A stretch of DNA of 64,000 nt from NCBI GenBank assembly GCA_016283355.1, contig JAEEMS010000021.1, positions 1 to 64,000 of the forward strand, read 5' to 3'. The notes beneath the pieces were generated by a model. It had not been told where the DNA came from, made no database searches, and saw only the letters and a list, made by a program, of their open reading frames with translations. Shown here in pieces: positions 35,136-44,142 of this stretch; position 1 is the stretch's first letter, and each line of letters begins with the position of its first letter. Position numbers and translations under genes: made by a program. Origin of the DNA: Elusimicrobiaceae bacterium (GTDB lineage: Bacteria > Elusimicrobiota > Elusimicrobia > Elusimicrobiales > Elusimicrobiaceae).

Positions 35136-36071
35136 TTATGCTTTTCTGGGAGGGAAAATTTTGCCAATCCCAATCGAAACGGCCAATATTCCCACGATAA
35201 TCCCCAATGACAACCCAATCGGTATTCTGACCGTGTGGGACAAAAGCATTTTAATCCCCACAAAGAACAGGATAACGGATATTCCGTATTTTAAATAAGG
35301 GAATTTCCCGGCCATGCCCGATAACAAGAAATACAAAGAGCGCAGGCCGATAATCGCAAAAATATTGGAAGAATAAACTAAAAAGGTATCTTGGGTGATG
35401 GACAAAACGGCCGGGATAGAATCTACCGCAAAAATAAGGTCGCTCATTTCAATGACCAACACCGCCGCAAAGAGGGGAGTGGCAAACCAACGAGCATTTT
35501 CTTGGATAAAAAAGTTTTCTCCGTGATAATCCGTTTTAAGCGGTATAAATTTTTTAAGTACTTTTAAAATAAAAGAATTGCCGGGGTCGAAATTATCATC
35601 TTCTTTTTGGAAAAACATCTTGGCAGCGGTAAAAAGCAATAGGATACCGAATACATAAATAGTCCAAGAGAACAGAGAAATGAGTTGTACCCCTGCAAAA
35701 ATAAATATAAACCGCAGTATTACCGCTCCTAAAATTCCCCACAAAAGTGCTTTGGGTTGCAGTTCGTGCGCAATGGCAAAATAGCTGAAAATCATAATGA
35801 ATACGAACATGTTATCAACGGAGAGAGAATACTCCAACACGTAGCCCGTGTAGAATTCCAGTGCGTGGCGCGGTCCTTCAAATAACCAAATCGCCCCGCC
35901 GAATAAAAGCGCTAACGAAATCCATGCTCCCACCATCAGTCCGGCTTCTTTCATCGATACTTTGCCATGATGTTTATTTAAAACAGCCAAATCGATAAAA
36001 AGGGCAAGTGCTACAATGATCCAAAAAGAAATCCACATTGCGATTGAAACAGTTGTTGTAACCGGTTCCAT
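35136..36071 (-). CDS. TerC/Alx family membrane protein
   Basis: 311-aa inner-membrane protein with about nine TM helices. The TerC signature is clear: EYSLSVDNMFVFIMIFSYF (about 80-98) and EMSDLIFAVDSIPAVLSIT (about 205-223), each with the conserved acidic residues in the membrane. Relatives export manganese (Alx, MntP-like roles) or take part in metal loading of exported proteins; tellurite resistance is the historical name only. An extended -10 (TGGTATAAT) with an ordinary leader and SD aggag precedes it. No other ter genes are nearby. Confidence 0.9.
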   Translation of the reverse strand: MEPVTTTVSIAMWISFWIIVALALFIDLAVLNKHHGKVSMKEAGLMVGAWISLALLFGGAIWLFEGPRHALEFYTGYVLEYSLSVDNMFVFIMIFSYFAIAHELQPKALLWGILGAVILRFIFIFAGVQLISLFSWTIYVFGILLLFTAAKMFFQKEDDNFDPGNSFILKVLKKFIPLKTDYHGENFFIQENARWFATPLFAAVLVIEMSDLIFAVDSIPAVLSITQDTFLVYSSNIFAIIGLRSLYFLLSGMAGKFPYLKYGISVILFFVGIKMLLSHTVRIPIGLSLGIIVGILAVSIGIGKIFPPRKA

Positions 36072-36205
36072 TTTTTTCTCCTATTATATTTCATTATACC
36101 AATTTTGCAGGTCTAAATAGGCGGAGGATATTCCAATAGTTGATTGTTTTAGAGGGTAAAATTTGGGATACAAAAGGCAATAAAAGTTTCCAACTAAAAT
36201 AAAAT

Positions 36206-36220
36206 CCACCCGTTGGGTGG
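36206..36220 (-). terminator. Hairpin terminator after tRNA-Thr
   Basis: Six-bp GC-rich stem ccaccc/gggtgg with a 3-nt loop, followed on the minus strand by attttatttta and on the plus strand by cttttta. Its position 12 nt downstream of tRNA-Thr suggests it ends that transcript. Confidence 0.65.
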
Positions 36221-36231
36221 CTTTTTATTCC

Positions 36232-36304
36232 AGCCGAGGATGGGAGTCGAACCCACAACCTACGGTTTACAAAACCGTTGCTCTGCCAGTTGAGCTACCT
36301 CGGC
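36232..36304 (-). tRNA. tRNA-Thr (TGT)
   Basis: Minus-strand cloverleaf with acceptor GCCGAGG/CCTCGGC, D arm AGCTCAACTGGCAGAGC, anticodon stem ACGGT/ACCGT around loop TTTGTAA (anticodon TGT), and T loop TTCGACT. The discriminator is U and CCA is not encoded. Confidence 0.95.
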
Positions 36305-36366
36305 AAATAACTCAAAGTATATATTTATTCTATCATTTTTTGTCGTGTAAATCCATTTTATTATTT

Positions 36367-36375
36367 TGGTATAAT
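36367..36375 (+). promoter_or_regulatory. Extended -10 (TGGTATAAT) of the TldD-like gene, leaderless configuration
   Basis: TATAAT at 36370-36375 preceded by TGG. Only 7 nt (caaaagt) separate it from the ATG at 36383, with no SD. A start site at the usual distance falls on the start codon. Confidence 0.65.
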
Positions 36376-36382
36376 CAAAAGT

Positions 36383-38071
36383 ATGAAAAAATTTCTTTTC
36401 TTTTTTTTACTTTTGTTTCCCTTCACAGTTCAAGCCCAACAGAACTGTTCCGTTGAAAAGCAGAAACCAATTCAATTACTAACGGCCGAGTTAAAACGTG
36501 GATTTAAAGTGCTTAAAAAGCAAAATCCACCCATTTATTACTTGTCCTACACATTGCAGGACGAAATTTCGCAAGGGGTGTGGGTAACGCAAGGCGGCAT
36601 CGAAAAAATATGGGACCAAGCCCATTTTGCATTGACAGTTTTTCCGCGGGTGGGGAATTCCCAACTGGATAATACGCGCACGCTTAAAAAAGGGCAAACT
36701 TTTTACGGACTAATAAAGAAAGATGTTCCGGGTGTAGAGGGAGACGGTAAAGCGTTTACCAACGCGGTATGGTTGCTTACTCAACAAGCGGTGGAATGGG
36801 CGCAGGAAGATTACAGCGCGGTACAAGCGGATGCGCATATCTCTTCCGAACGGTTAGATGACTCCCCGGATTTTATGTTCCCTCCGAAGGAAACTTTTTG
36901 CCGGGAACAAAATTTTTCACAGTTTGATTTGGAAAGAATCACGCAGCTTTTATTGAAAGCATCCAAACGCGTAAACGGAAAATCATTTGTATTGTCCAGT
37001 TCTTTTAAATTTTCCAATGATTATGGCTACCGTTATTTTGTGGACAGTGTAGGCACACGTTTGAAAACGCCTTCTCAACTTGTGCGCTTGACCTATAGCA
37101 TTGAAGGGCAAACGGAAGACGGAACGGAGTTGTCGCGTGGAAAATCGTACGATGTGCTGACGGAAGAAGAATTGCCTTCGGAAGAGGACTTTTTGGCAGC
37201 GGTGGACCGTTCCATTTTAGAGCTTGAGCAGCAAATTAAAGCCCCGGATGCCGACCCTATCACGGTACCGGCTATTTTGCAAAATAAAGCAATGGGCGTT
37301 TTTGTACACGAAGTGTTAGGGCATCGTGCGGAAGGTCATCGCCAAAAAGAAGATTCGTTCGGCCGCACCTTTACGGATAAAGTTGGGCAACCGATTGTTT
37401 CCTCCTTATTAACCATTGTAGATGATCCGACATTACCCTATTTTAACGGAGAGCCGTTGCGCGGATTTTACGAATATGATAGCGAAGGGGTCAAAGCGGC
37501 TCCGGCCCTGTTGGTGGAAAACGGTGTCTTAAAAAATTTCTTAATGAGCAGCAGCCCGATTCATCGGTTCGCTAAATCAAATGGACATGGCCGTGCAGAA
37601 CCCGGCCGGCGGCCTGTTTCTCGTATGGGGAATACGCGCGTGATTGCTTCAAAGACAGTTTCTTACGAAGACCTTGAAAAGCAACTTCTGGAACAAATAA
37701 AGGAGCAAGGGAAACCCTACGGTATTATTATAGAAGACCTTTCCGGCGGATTTACAATTACCGAAACGTTTGCTCCTCAATCATTTAAGTTGGAACCTAC
37801 GTTCATGTACCGGCTCTATCCGGATGGTCGTAAAGAAGTAGTGCGTGGGGCAGACATTGTAGGTACACCGCTTGTCAGTTTTAAAGAAGTGTTGGCCGCA
37901 GCGGATGACTACGCTGTTTTTAATGGATCTTGTGGGGCAGAATCGGGTTGGGTGCCTGTATCGGCAATCGCGCCCAGTGTTTTGTTGCGGGCATTAGAGT
38001 TGGAGAAAACACAAAAAACGGCTCAGAAACTTCCTATTTTACCGCCACCTTCATCGGAGGTAAACCCATGA
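36383..38071 (+). CDS. Exported TldD-family metalloprotease with intact HExxxH
   Basis: TldD/PmbA-family zinc peptidase. In E. coli, TldD carries HExxxH and TldE lacks it; together they trim unfolded peptides such as microcin B17 precursor, in the cytoplasm. This 562-aa protein has the catalytic FVHEVLGHRAEGH near residue 307, the GFYEYDSEGVKA and GNTRVI elements, and a C-terminal NGSCGAESGWVPVSAIAPSV. Unusually it starts with a signal peptide (MKKFLFFFLLLFPFTVQAQ, cleavage after AQA), so the active form should be periplasmic. It lacks an SD and appears leaderless. The partner gene overlaps its stop by 4 nt (ATGA). Confidence 0.88.
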   Translation: MKKFLFFFLLLFPFTVQAQQNCSVEKQKPIQLLTAELKRGFKVLKKQNPPIYYLSYTLQDEISQGVWVTQGGIEKIWDQAHFALTVFPRVGNSQLDNTRTLKKGQTFYGLIKKDVPGVEGDGKAFTNAVWLLTQQAVEWAQEDYSAVQADAHISSERLDDSPDFMFPPKETFCREQNFSQFDLERITQLLLKASKRVNGKSFVLSSSFKFSNDYGYRYFVDSVGTRLKTPSQLVRLTYSIEGQTEDGTELSRGKSYDVLTEEELPSEEDFLAAVDRSILELEQQIKAPDADPITVPAILQNKAMGVFVHEVLGHRAEGHRQKEDSFGRTFTDKVGQPIVSSLLTIVDDPTLPYFNGEPLRGFYEYDSEGVKAAPALLVENGVLKNFLMSSSPIHRFAKSNGHGRAEPGRRPVSRMGNTRVIASKTVSYEDLEKQLLEQIKEQGKPYGIIIEDLSGGFTITETFAPQSFKLEPTFMYRLYPDGRKEVVRGADIVGTPLVSFKEVLAAADDYAVFNGSCGAESGWVPVSAIAPSVLLRALELEKTQKTAQKLPILPPPSSEVNP

Positions 38072-39672
38072 AAAAATTTCTTTGGTTTGTATTTATTTTA
38101 GTTTTTGTCCCTTTGGGGAGGGCCTCTGCGGGGGATGAATTTTTACGTGCCATGAAAGACGAAATGGCGCGTTCCAAAAAAGAATTGCGTTTGGCGGGCA
38201 ACCCCGATCCGTATTATATCGTATATAGAATTAAAATAATACACACTCCTTTTGTAGTGAAAGCCAATATGGGATCTTTGTACCGGACAGAAACCAATTC
38301 TCGCCCGGTTGTAAATTCGGGGGTATTATTATCTTCCGGCAATGAGAAACAGGATAGTTTTGGCGTAGAGGGGAATCATTGGTTTACAAAACGCGACGTC
38401 GGGCAAAGTTACGCGGCCTTGCGCCATAGCTTGTGGGAACTAACCAACGAGGCCTATTTGACAGCCAGCGACCTATATGCCCGTAAAGAGGCCTATCGTC
38501 GTCGAAAAGCAGCGGGAAAAACCAATGTCGATTTTATTCCGGGGGAGCAATCGGTATATACGGAAGAACCGCCCCAATTACCTGCGTTAGATAAGGAGCA
38601 ATTGCAGGATTTTGCTAAGGCCTTATCTGCCAAGGGAAAAAATTTGCGTGACGTATATGATTTTTATGTGGAACTTTCCCCGGAACAAGCCGAACGGTAT
38701 TTTCTGAATAATTTGGGAGGGCAAGTGCGATACGGTTGGGCCGCAGTTACCGCAACTTGGAAGGCCCTTTTCCGTACGCAGACCGGTTATAATTTACAAT
38801 TAGAGCGGCAAGTGATTTTCGATGCATCAAGTGATTGGCAGCCTCGTTTAGAAAAAGCCATTGATGAATTTATAGTACACTTGCAAAAGATGCAATCCGC
38901 CCAAACGGCAGAAGCGTATATAGGGCCTGTTTTGTTGATGCCGGCCGCCGCCGCACAAATGTGGGAACGTACTTTTGTGAAAAATATGATAGAGTTTAGC
39001 CCTCTTGTTGCTTCGGACGGGACGGAAACGTCGGGAGGAAGTTTTAAAGATAAAATCGGTTTGCGGGTTGTATCTGCGGAAGTGGATGTATATGATAAAC
39101 CCTTTCTGCGCGAATACAACGGGTGGAGATTGAAAGGATTTACAATTAGAGATGATGAAGGGGTCACTCCCAAAGAACTGACGCTTATCAAAGACGGTTA
39201 CTTGCGGGAAATTCCTACTTCTTCCCGCCCGTTTAAAAAGGGAATTCAAAGCAACGGTCATGGCCGTTCTTTGCAAGAATTTCCGCGGGAAACGCTTACC
39301 AATATGGTGGTAGTACCTCATCATCCTTTGTCACAAGAAGCATTGGAATCTCGTTTGTTGGAGATGTGCCGTGCGCAAGAATTAGCATACTGTTACATCA
39401 TTCATGATTTGAGTGAGGATATATTGGAACGTGATATGATGGAACGGATTTATACTTCCGACGGACATAAAGAACCGGTAATGGGATTGGAGATAGAAAC
39501 TACGTTTTCTCCCCGATTGTTGCGGGATATCCGGGCAGCGGGGGATGAATCTTCTGTGTTAAACACAAAACAAAATATTTCAATTGTTACCCCTGCGTTA
39601 TTGTTGGAAGAAATGGAGCTGGTTCCAACGGATAAAAAACCGGAACGTCCTCCTTTGGTCCCAAAACCGTAA
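38068..39672 (+). CDS. Exported TldE/PmbA-like partner lacking the zinc motif
   Basis: The ATG at 38068 gives 534 aa; it overlaps the TldD-like stop by 4 nt and has SD ggagg 7 nt upstream, so an earlier GTG/ATG in the shared region can be dismissed. It begins with a signal peptide (MKKFLWFVFILVFVPLGRASA, cleavage after ASA). The fold matches the preceding protein, for example LRGFTIRD-like and SNGHGRSLQEFPRE regions. Where HEVLGH should stand there is MWERTFVKNMIEF, so no zinc site. This mirrors the TldE half of the E. coli heterodimer and suggests an exported TldD/E-like pair (inference). Confidence 0.85.
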   Translation: MKKFLWFVFILVFVPLGRASAGDEFLRAMKDEMARSKKELRLAGNPDPYYIVYRIKIIHTPFVVKANMGSLYRTETNSRPVVNSGVLLSSGNEKQDSFGVEGNHWFTKRDVGQSYAALRHSLWELTNEAYLTASDLYARKEAYRRRKAAGKTNVDFIPGEQSVYTEEPPQLPALDKEQLQDFAKALSAKGKNLRDVYDFYVELSPEQAERYFLNNLGGQVRYGWAAVTATWKALFRTQTGYNLQLERQVIFDASSDWQPRLEKAIDEFIVHLQKMQSAQTAEAYIGPVLLMPAAAAQMWERTFVKNMIEFSPLVASDGTETSGGSFKDKIGLRVVSAEVDVYDKPFLREYNGWRLKGFTIRDDEGVTPKELTLIKDGYLREIPTSSRPFKKGIQSNGHGRSLQEFPRETLTNMVVVPHHPLSQEALESRLLEMCRAQELAYCYIIHDLSEDILERDMMERIYTSDGHKEPVMGLEIETTFSPRLLRDIRAAGDESSVLNTKQNISIVTPALLLEEMELVPTDKKPERPPLVPKP

Positions 39673-39688
39673 CGGGATTTGTATTTGG

Positions 39689-39710
39689 ACCCTCGGGATT
39701 TACCGAGGGT
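39689..39710 (+). terminator. Rho-independent terminator of the TldD/E-like operon
   Basis: Eight-bp stem accctcgg/ccgagggt, 6-nt loop, followed by ttttttat on the plus strand. It lies between convergent operons. Confidence 0.88.
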
Positions 39711-39719
39711 TTTTTATAT

Positions 39720-40697
39720 TTAATTAAGTTGTTCCAGCACGCCCTGAGCTACTTTTCCTACAAAGGTATCCGGGTCCAACTGGACGATTTTTTGAAGTTC
39801 TTTGCGTGCCGTATTTACGCGTTTTTGTCGATAGCGGCACAACGCTATTACCAACCGGGCTAATTGATTAGTAGGTTCTTGGTTTAAAACTTGTTGGGCG
39901 GTTTGGAGCGCTTTTTCAAAATTCTTTTCTTGATAAAGCCAAAGTGCTTTCGTGGATAATAATTCCTTTGCGCCGGGAGACAAGTTTAACGCTGTTTCCA
40001 AACTTTCCAAAGATTCTTGAGGAATGTTTAAGCCATGTGCTGCCCGGGCATGCAGGAGCCAAAAGTCGCTGTTATCGGGCTGTTGCATCAAAGCCATTGT
40101 GCTATGGATAAAAGCTTGTTCGTATTGATGTTGGTGTAAAAAAGTTTGAGCATAGCGCGCGCGGTAGAGCGGATCTGCCGTCGGCTTGAGTTCAAAAAAA
40201 CGGTTGTAGATTTCTTGCGCTTTTGAATCAAATCCTACTAAATAATAATTATGTGCAAGCCCGGAGAGGGCCTGTAAGTTTTCAGGTTCCAATTTCAGGG
40301 CCCGTTTAAATAGTTGCTGTGATTGATCCCATAGCCCGGTATGTTGGTAGAGTTCCGCCGCGGCAATTAACAACGGCACATTATTGGGGTGGAATTCCAA
40401 GGCCTCAGAATATATTTCCAATGCTTCATTGAGTTGGTCTATCTCTTCGTAACTTTTGCCCAACAAACGATAAGCCCTCGCTTCCCGGCGGCGTACATTT
40501 TTTGTTTTATAAATATAAGTAGACAATTCTTCAATGGCTTCTTGATAATTCCCGGCGGAATAAGCATCACGGGCACGGACATATGCTTTTTTATCGCCTA
40601 CGGGAGCCAATCCCAAAAAACCATTTTGGAAAGAGGCACATCCCCCAATACATAACAAAAGCGGAAGACAGAAAATAAATTTATTTTTCCAAGACAT
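39720..40697 (-). CDS. TPR-repeat lipoprotein
   Basis: 325-aa lipoprotein; signal LLLCIGGC gives Cys at about 20. About seven tetratricopeptide repeats fill residues 40-310, with clear units such as AYRLLGKSYEEIDQLNEALEIY and FHPNNVPLLIAAAELYQHTG. TPR proteins of this kind scaffold envelope complexes; the partner is not known. The ATG overlaps the end of the patatin gene by 17 nt. It is the last gene of the envelope cluster that starts with the S1C protease. Confidence 0.82.
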   Translation of the reverse strand: MSWKNKFIFCLPLLLCIGGCASFQNGFLGLAPVGDKKAYVRARDAYSAGNYQEAIEELSTYIYKTKNVRRREARAYRLLGKSYEEIDQLNEALEIYSEALEFHPNNVPLLIAAAELYQHTGLWDQSQQLFKRALKLEPENLQALSGLAHNYYLVGFDSKAQEIYNRFFELKPTADPLYRARYAQTFLHQHQYEQAFIHSTMALMQQPDNSDFWLLHARAAHGLNIPQESLESLETALNLSPGAKELLSTKALWLYQEKNFEKALQTAQQVLNQEPTNQLARLVIALCRYRQKRVNTARKELQKIVQLDPDTFVGKVAQGVLEQLN

Positions 40698-41640
40698 AAG
40701 GTAACGAAAATAACAAGAGATCTTCTTGCATTCCTTTTAAATGTTGATGGGCTTCTTTTACCCCTACTTCTCCGGCTTCGTACAAACGGTCCAATTCTAA
40801 AGTTCCGGTATCAAGGACACGATTGGTTATCACAAAATTTGCTTTATGTGCGGATTCTTCAATCATGGCGGCTCCGCGTACATCTGCAACACGCAACAAA
40901 TACGCCGCGACGGTTTGCGGCGTTTGGGAATAAAAATCGGGAGGTGTAACGGAAGCAATAATATAATCGGCTCCCATTTGTTTTACGGTTTCTACGGGCA
41001 GATAATCCACTACTGCTCCGTCTACCAGCGCGCGGTGGCGGTATTGCACCGGTTCAAAGACCCCCGGCAGGTTCATGCTGGCCCGTACGGCGATAGCCAA
41101 CGGCCCGGAGTTAAAAAGAACGCGCTCTCCCGTTTTAATATCCATGGCGGCGCAAGAAAAAGGAATAGGCAATTGTTCAAATTGGATATCGCCCAGTTGT
41201 TCGTGGAAGAAATTGACCAAATTTTCGGAGGAGGGCAATCGTTTTGCAAACAAGAAACGGAATAATCCCATCACATTTAAATCGGAAGTGATATTCTTGA
41301 GGGTAATATGTTCTCCGATTTTCCACAATTTTTTTGTAGGAAGTCCGGCTGCATACAAACCGCCTACTACCGAACCCATGGATGTGCCGGAAATCATGTC
41401 AATGGGCAGCTGGGCATTATTCAGAACTTCCAATACCCCCACGTGTGCAAACCCACGTACCCCGCCGGCAGAAAGAGCTAGTCCGATTTGCGGACGTTGC
41501 TCCTTTGGTAAACGGATAAAGCGATTCCACAAAAAATCGCGCAATAAGTCGTCATCGGTCTGTGGCGTTAAAGCGGTAGCAGGCAGTACGTTGATAGTTA
41601 AAAACAGTAAGAATAATGTGAGTAACCGCAAACGTTTCAT
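40681..41640 (-). CDS. Exported patatin-like phospholipase
   Basis: The start at ATG 41640 overlaps the TolC-like stop (ATGA), giving 319 aa with a signal peptide (MKRLRLLTLFLLFLTINVLPATA). A start eight residues earlier would sit inside tolC. The patatin/RssA elements are intact: the oxyanion loop GLALSAGGVRGFAHVGVLEV (about 51-70), nucleophile GTSMGS (Ser near 84) and catalytic VDGAVVDYLPV (Asp near 203). Such enzymes are Ser-Asp dyad lipid acyl hydrolases. Periplasmic or outer-membrane action on phospholipids is inferred from the signal peptide and from TolC and TPR neighbours. Confidence 0.9.
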   Translation of the reverse strand: MKRLRLLTLFLLFLTINVLPATALTPQTDDDLLRDFLWNRFIRLPKEQRPQIGLALSAGGVRGFAHVGVLEVLNNAQLPIDMISGTSMGSVVGGLYAAGLPTKKLWKIGEHITLKNITSDLNVMGLFRFLFAKRLPSSENLVNFFHEQLGDIQFEQLPIPFSCAAMDIKTGERVLFNSGPLAIAVRASMNLPGVFEPVQYRHRALVDGAVVDYLPVETVKQMGADYIIASVTPPDFYSQTPQTVAAYLLRVADVRGAAMIEESAHKANFVITNRVLDTGTLELDRLYEAGEVGVKEAHQHLKGMQEDLLLFSLPYVLEK

Positions 41641-42935
41641 TCTATGTCCTTGCCGATCGCCCATTCCAATTCGGCCTTCGCGATATGGTTTTCTTTTACG
41701 GCAAGCAGATAGTTTTGTGCGGTGTGCAGATAAGCGTAAGCCGCTTCTAAAGGAGCCGAGCCCGATTTGCTCCCGTTTTTAGCAGCTTTTTCAAACAGCG
41801 TTGTCAATTCCTGAAAAGTCAGCTGACGGGTAAGTGCCTCTTTCTGCCAAAACAATACATTTGAAAAACTGCGGGCTATTTGGGTGCGAATTTGGTCTTC
41901 AATTAAGGCCCGTTTCAATTCGCTTTTGCGTTGTTCGGCACGTTTTTGAGTAATTTGGGAAGAAAAATTATACGGAATCGGCAAACGTATCGCCAGTGAA
42001 ACTTGTTTGTTTACATCATCCAAATTTTGCGTACCTAATTTTTCGTAAGAGGCGTTTAAGATAACATCCGGGTAACGTTTGGAAAGGGCTAAATCAATAG
42101 AAATATTATCCAATTCGAGTTCATAAATGGCGGATTTGAGTTCCGGTCGGAATTCCGTTCCCCATAGGTTAAAAAGAGCCAAATCTCCGGCTACTTGTAA
42201 CGGTTCAAACGTCCCCGTTACCGATAGGGGCGAATTCAATTCCTTGTTCAAACTTACTAACATAGCCATACGTGCTTGCGTTAAAGTATTTTCCGCGGCA
42301 GCGCGTTCATTTTGCAGTTGTGCCAAAAGAGATTTTATTTTAATTTGTGTCCAGCTATCCCCTGTGTTTTTATACCATCCCTGTACTTGCTTGCAAAGAT
42401 TTTCGGTCAAACGTAAATTTTCTTGTGCAAAAAGTAATTGGGTAAAAGATTTTTTGATATCCAATACTACTTGGTTTTTAACGGTTTCATAGCGTGTTTG
42501 TACTTGTTTTAAATTGGCACGTGCGGCCTTGAGTGTGCTGTGAATTCGCCCTCCGGAATACAAGTATTGGGTAGCGGTAATTCCTACTCCGTAGAAACGG
42601 TTGTCATCGTTTAATATTTTGCCCGGAAGAAACCGGTTGGCTACCGCATCCGGCAGTACCATAGGATAATCCAAATCAAACCAAGTAGCGGTCCCTTGGA
42701 GGGAAAGTTGCGGTAAATAACGGAATTTTGCCTCATTTACCTTTTGTTCCGCAATTACGATTTCTTGCTGGGCGGTTAGAAAATTAGAATTGTTTTCCAA
42801 CCCCAGCCGAATGGCGTTTTCCAACGTTAAATTATCACTAATCAAACTGGAAAATTTAAGCCCGTACTCTTTCTGTGCCGTTGCAGGAGCGGCGGCAACC
42901 ACCAGCAAAAAAAGAAAGAAAAAGATTTTTTTCAT
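41637..42935 (-). CDS. TolC-family outer-membrane factor
   Basis: 432-aa precursor with signal MKKIFFFLFLLVVAAAPATA. It shows the repeated TolC architecture: two outer-membrane-efflux domains of long coiled helices with LTLENAIRLGLENNSNFLTAQQEI near residue 37 and later AEQRKSELKRALIEDQIRTQIARSF. It should form the outer-membrane channel of a type I secretion or efflux system. No membrane-fusion protein or inner-membrane pump is next to it, which is unusual. It overlaps the HAMP gene and the patatin gene by 4 nt each. Confidence 0.87.
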   Translation of the reverse strand: MKKIFFFLFLLVVAAAPATAQKEYGLKFSSLISDNLTLENAIRLGLENNSNFLTAQQEIVIAEQKVNEAKFRYLPQLSLQGTATWFDLDYPMVLPDAVANRFLPGKILNDDNRFYGVGITATQYLYSGGRIHSTLKAARANLKQVQTRYETVKNQVVLDIKKSFTQLLFAQENLRLTENLCKQVQGWYKNTGDSWTQIKIKSLLAQLQNERAAAENTLTQARMAMLVSLNKELNSPLSVTGTFEPLQVAGDLALFNLWGTEFRPELKSAIYELELDNISIDLALSKRYPDVILNASYEKLGTQNLDDVNKQVSLAIRLPIPYNFSSQITQKRAEQRKSELKRALIEDQIRTQIARSFSNVLFWQKEALTRQLTFQELTTLFEKAAKNGSKSGSAPLEAAYAYLHTAQNYLLAVKENHIAKAELEWAIGKDIE

Positions 42936-43390
42936 TGTTCCGGTCCGTTTTTCTTTTGATTTACTTCTTGTTCTATTCGGTCCATCATTTTGTTGAATTC
43001 ATCTTGTAATTCGATGAACTGGTCCCCTTTGCGTAAATGTACCCGTTGTGAAAAATCCCCTTTGGCAATGGCTTTACAAGTTTGTTCGAAACGATAAATA
43101 GGGCCGGCCATTTTATGAGAGAGAACCGCAGAAATCAGCACCACAAATAATACATAAATAGCCAATTTGTAGAAGAAAGAAGATAAAATGGGCAGAAATG
43201 CGTCGTACAACGGTTGCATAAGGACGGGATAACTATCAAACAACTCATTAAACGTGAGTGTAAGTTCCAACGTCATAATGGTAAGTCCGCACAAGACACT
43301 CAAGCAGATGAGCAGCATATAGCGTACTTGTAAATTCTTCTTGATAAAAATCGTTCTGCGTTGATGCGTTTGGCGAGGTGTTTTGTCCAT
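42932..43390 (-). CDS. HAMP-domain membrane protein without an output domain
   Basis: 152 aa with two TM helices (about 22-44 and 67-90) flanking a short periplasmic loop. A HAMP linker follows (about 91-143) with KMAGPIYRFEQTCKAIAKGDFSQRVHLRKGD, very typical of HAMP P-type sequences, then QFIELQDEFNKMMDRIEQE. No kinase, cyclase or chemoreceptor domain follows; the protein ends in a charged tail. It may sense envelope state and act through a separate partner, or be a membrane anchor. It sits inside the TolC-patatin cluster. Confidence 0.85.
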   Translation of the reverse strand: MDKTPRQTHQRRTIFIKKNLQVRYMLLICLSVLCGLTIMTLELTLTFNELFDSYPVLMQPLYDAFLPILSSFFYKLAIYVLFVVLISAVLSHKMAGPIYRFEQTCKAIAKGDFSQRVHLRKGDQFIELQDEFNKMMDRIEQEVNQKKNGPEQ

Positions 43391-43397
43391 AATTCCT

Positions 43398-44132
43398 CTA
43401 GAAATTAGTCACATAATGAATTTGTAAAATTCGTTCACTTTCACTGCCACGACCGATGCGGCGTACGGCCGCATCCAGTGCCAAAGAAGGATGTAAGTAA
43501 AAACGCATGCCGGCATTAAAACGAGAATCACGTACGTTACGGATATTATCCCACTCGGTTAAGACGGCGGCATAATCGGCAATTTTGTAATATAGTCCGG
43601 TAAAAAGGTAGAATTCATCCCATTCGAAATCAGAGAAATTTACCCCGCCGGACATATTTAGCCCCGGAATAATTACTTCACGCGATAAGGCCACATAACC
43701 TCCGCGGCGGTTGTCGAGATATTTTTTTGTTTTTGTGTAATGGCGGTTTCTGTCATAGCCATAACCATACCGGCGTCCGTCGTAACCGATGGAAATAGCG
43801 GGCAGATAAAGATTCCCATCATATACTTTCCATTTGGCCTGAAAGTCCGGGGCCAGAACTCGTACAGAGGAGGACGAACCTAACAGTTCGTGTGCAGCTA
43901 CGCTTACCCCCAGGTTGATGCGCGGATAAATTCCGAAATCAATCGTTTCCATGACTGTTCCGTGATCATAAGCGCGTGTGAGGAAAGAAGCTTGGTAACG
44001 GTCCAGTGTTTCCGAGGTGGGGATATCCAGTACCAACGTCTCGGAGTTGATAGGGTCCGCCCCTTGCGCATTCAAAGCCAACGGGGCAAACACGGTAAAT
44101 AATAAAAGCATCCAAATTGTTTTTGCGTTCAT
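43398..44132 (-). CDS. Exported, probable outer-membrane beta protein of unknown function
   Basis: 244 aa with signal peptide MNAKTIWMLLLFTVFAPLALNA. The mature part is rich in Tyr, Arg and Gly with amphipathic strands (INLGVSVAAHELLG, GGYVALSREVIIPGLNMSGG, AGMRFYLHPSLALDAAVRRIG) and ends in an aromatic residue (YVTNF), as outer-membrane barrels do. It vaguely recalls small YjbH-like barrel proteins, but I do not claim the family. It lies 7 nt before the HAMP gene and 10 nt after the lipoprotein gene. Confidence 0.68.
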   Translation of the reverse strand: MNAKTIWMLLLFTVFAPLALNAQGADPINSETLVLDIPTSETLDRYQASFLTRAYDHGTVMETIDFGIYPRINLGVSVAAHELLGSSSSVRVLAPDFQAKWKVYDGNLYLPAISIGYDGRRYGYGYDRNRHYTKTKKYLDNRRGGYVALSREVIIPGLNMSGGVNFSDFEWDEFYLFTGLYYKIADYAAVLTEWDNIRNVRDSRFNAGMRFYLHPSLALDAAVRRIGRGSESERILQIHYVTNF

Positions 44133-44142
44133 ACGAGTTCCT

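Larger units (their letters stand above)
36072..36382. other. Intergenic region holding terC promoter, tRNA-Thr, its terminator and the tldD-like promoter
   Basis: 311 nt without a protein gene. In order it contains the terC promoter on the minus strand (TGGTATAAT near 36096-36104), a short unassigned AT-rich stretch, the terminator at 36206-36220, tRNA-Thr, and the plus-strand extended -10 of the TldD-like gene. I see no small ORF with a start signal. Confidence 0.6.

Noticed and set aside
35136-36071. TerC as evidence of a tellurite-resistance island
   Set aside because: It is a lone TerC/Alx protein without other ter genes, and such proteins are common housekeeping metal transporters.
37930-38067. 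Longer N-terminus for the second TldD/E-like protein
   Set aside because: The extension is antiphase coding sequence of the first gene and would bury the signal peptide; ATG 38068 has SD ggagg and an ATGA overlap.
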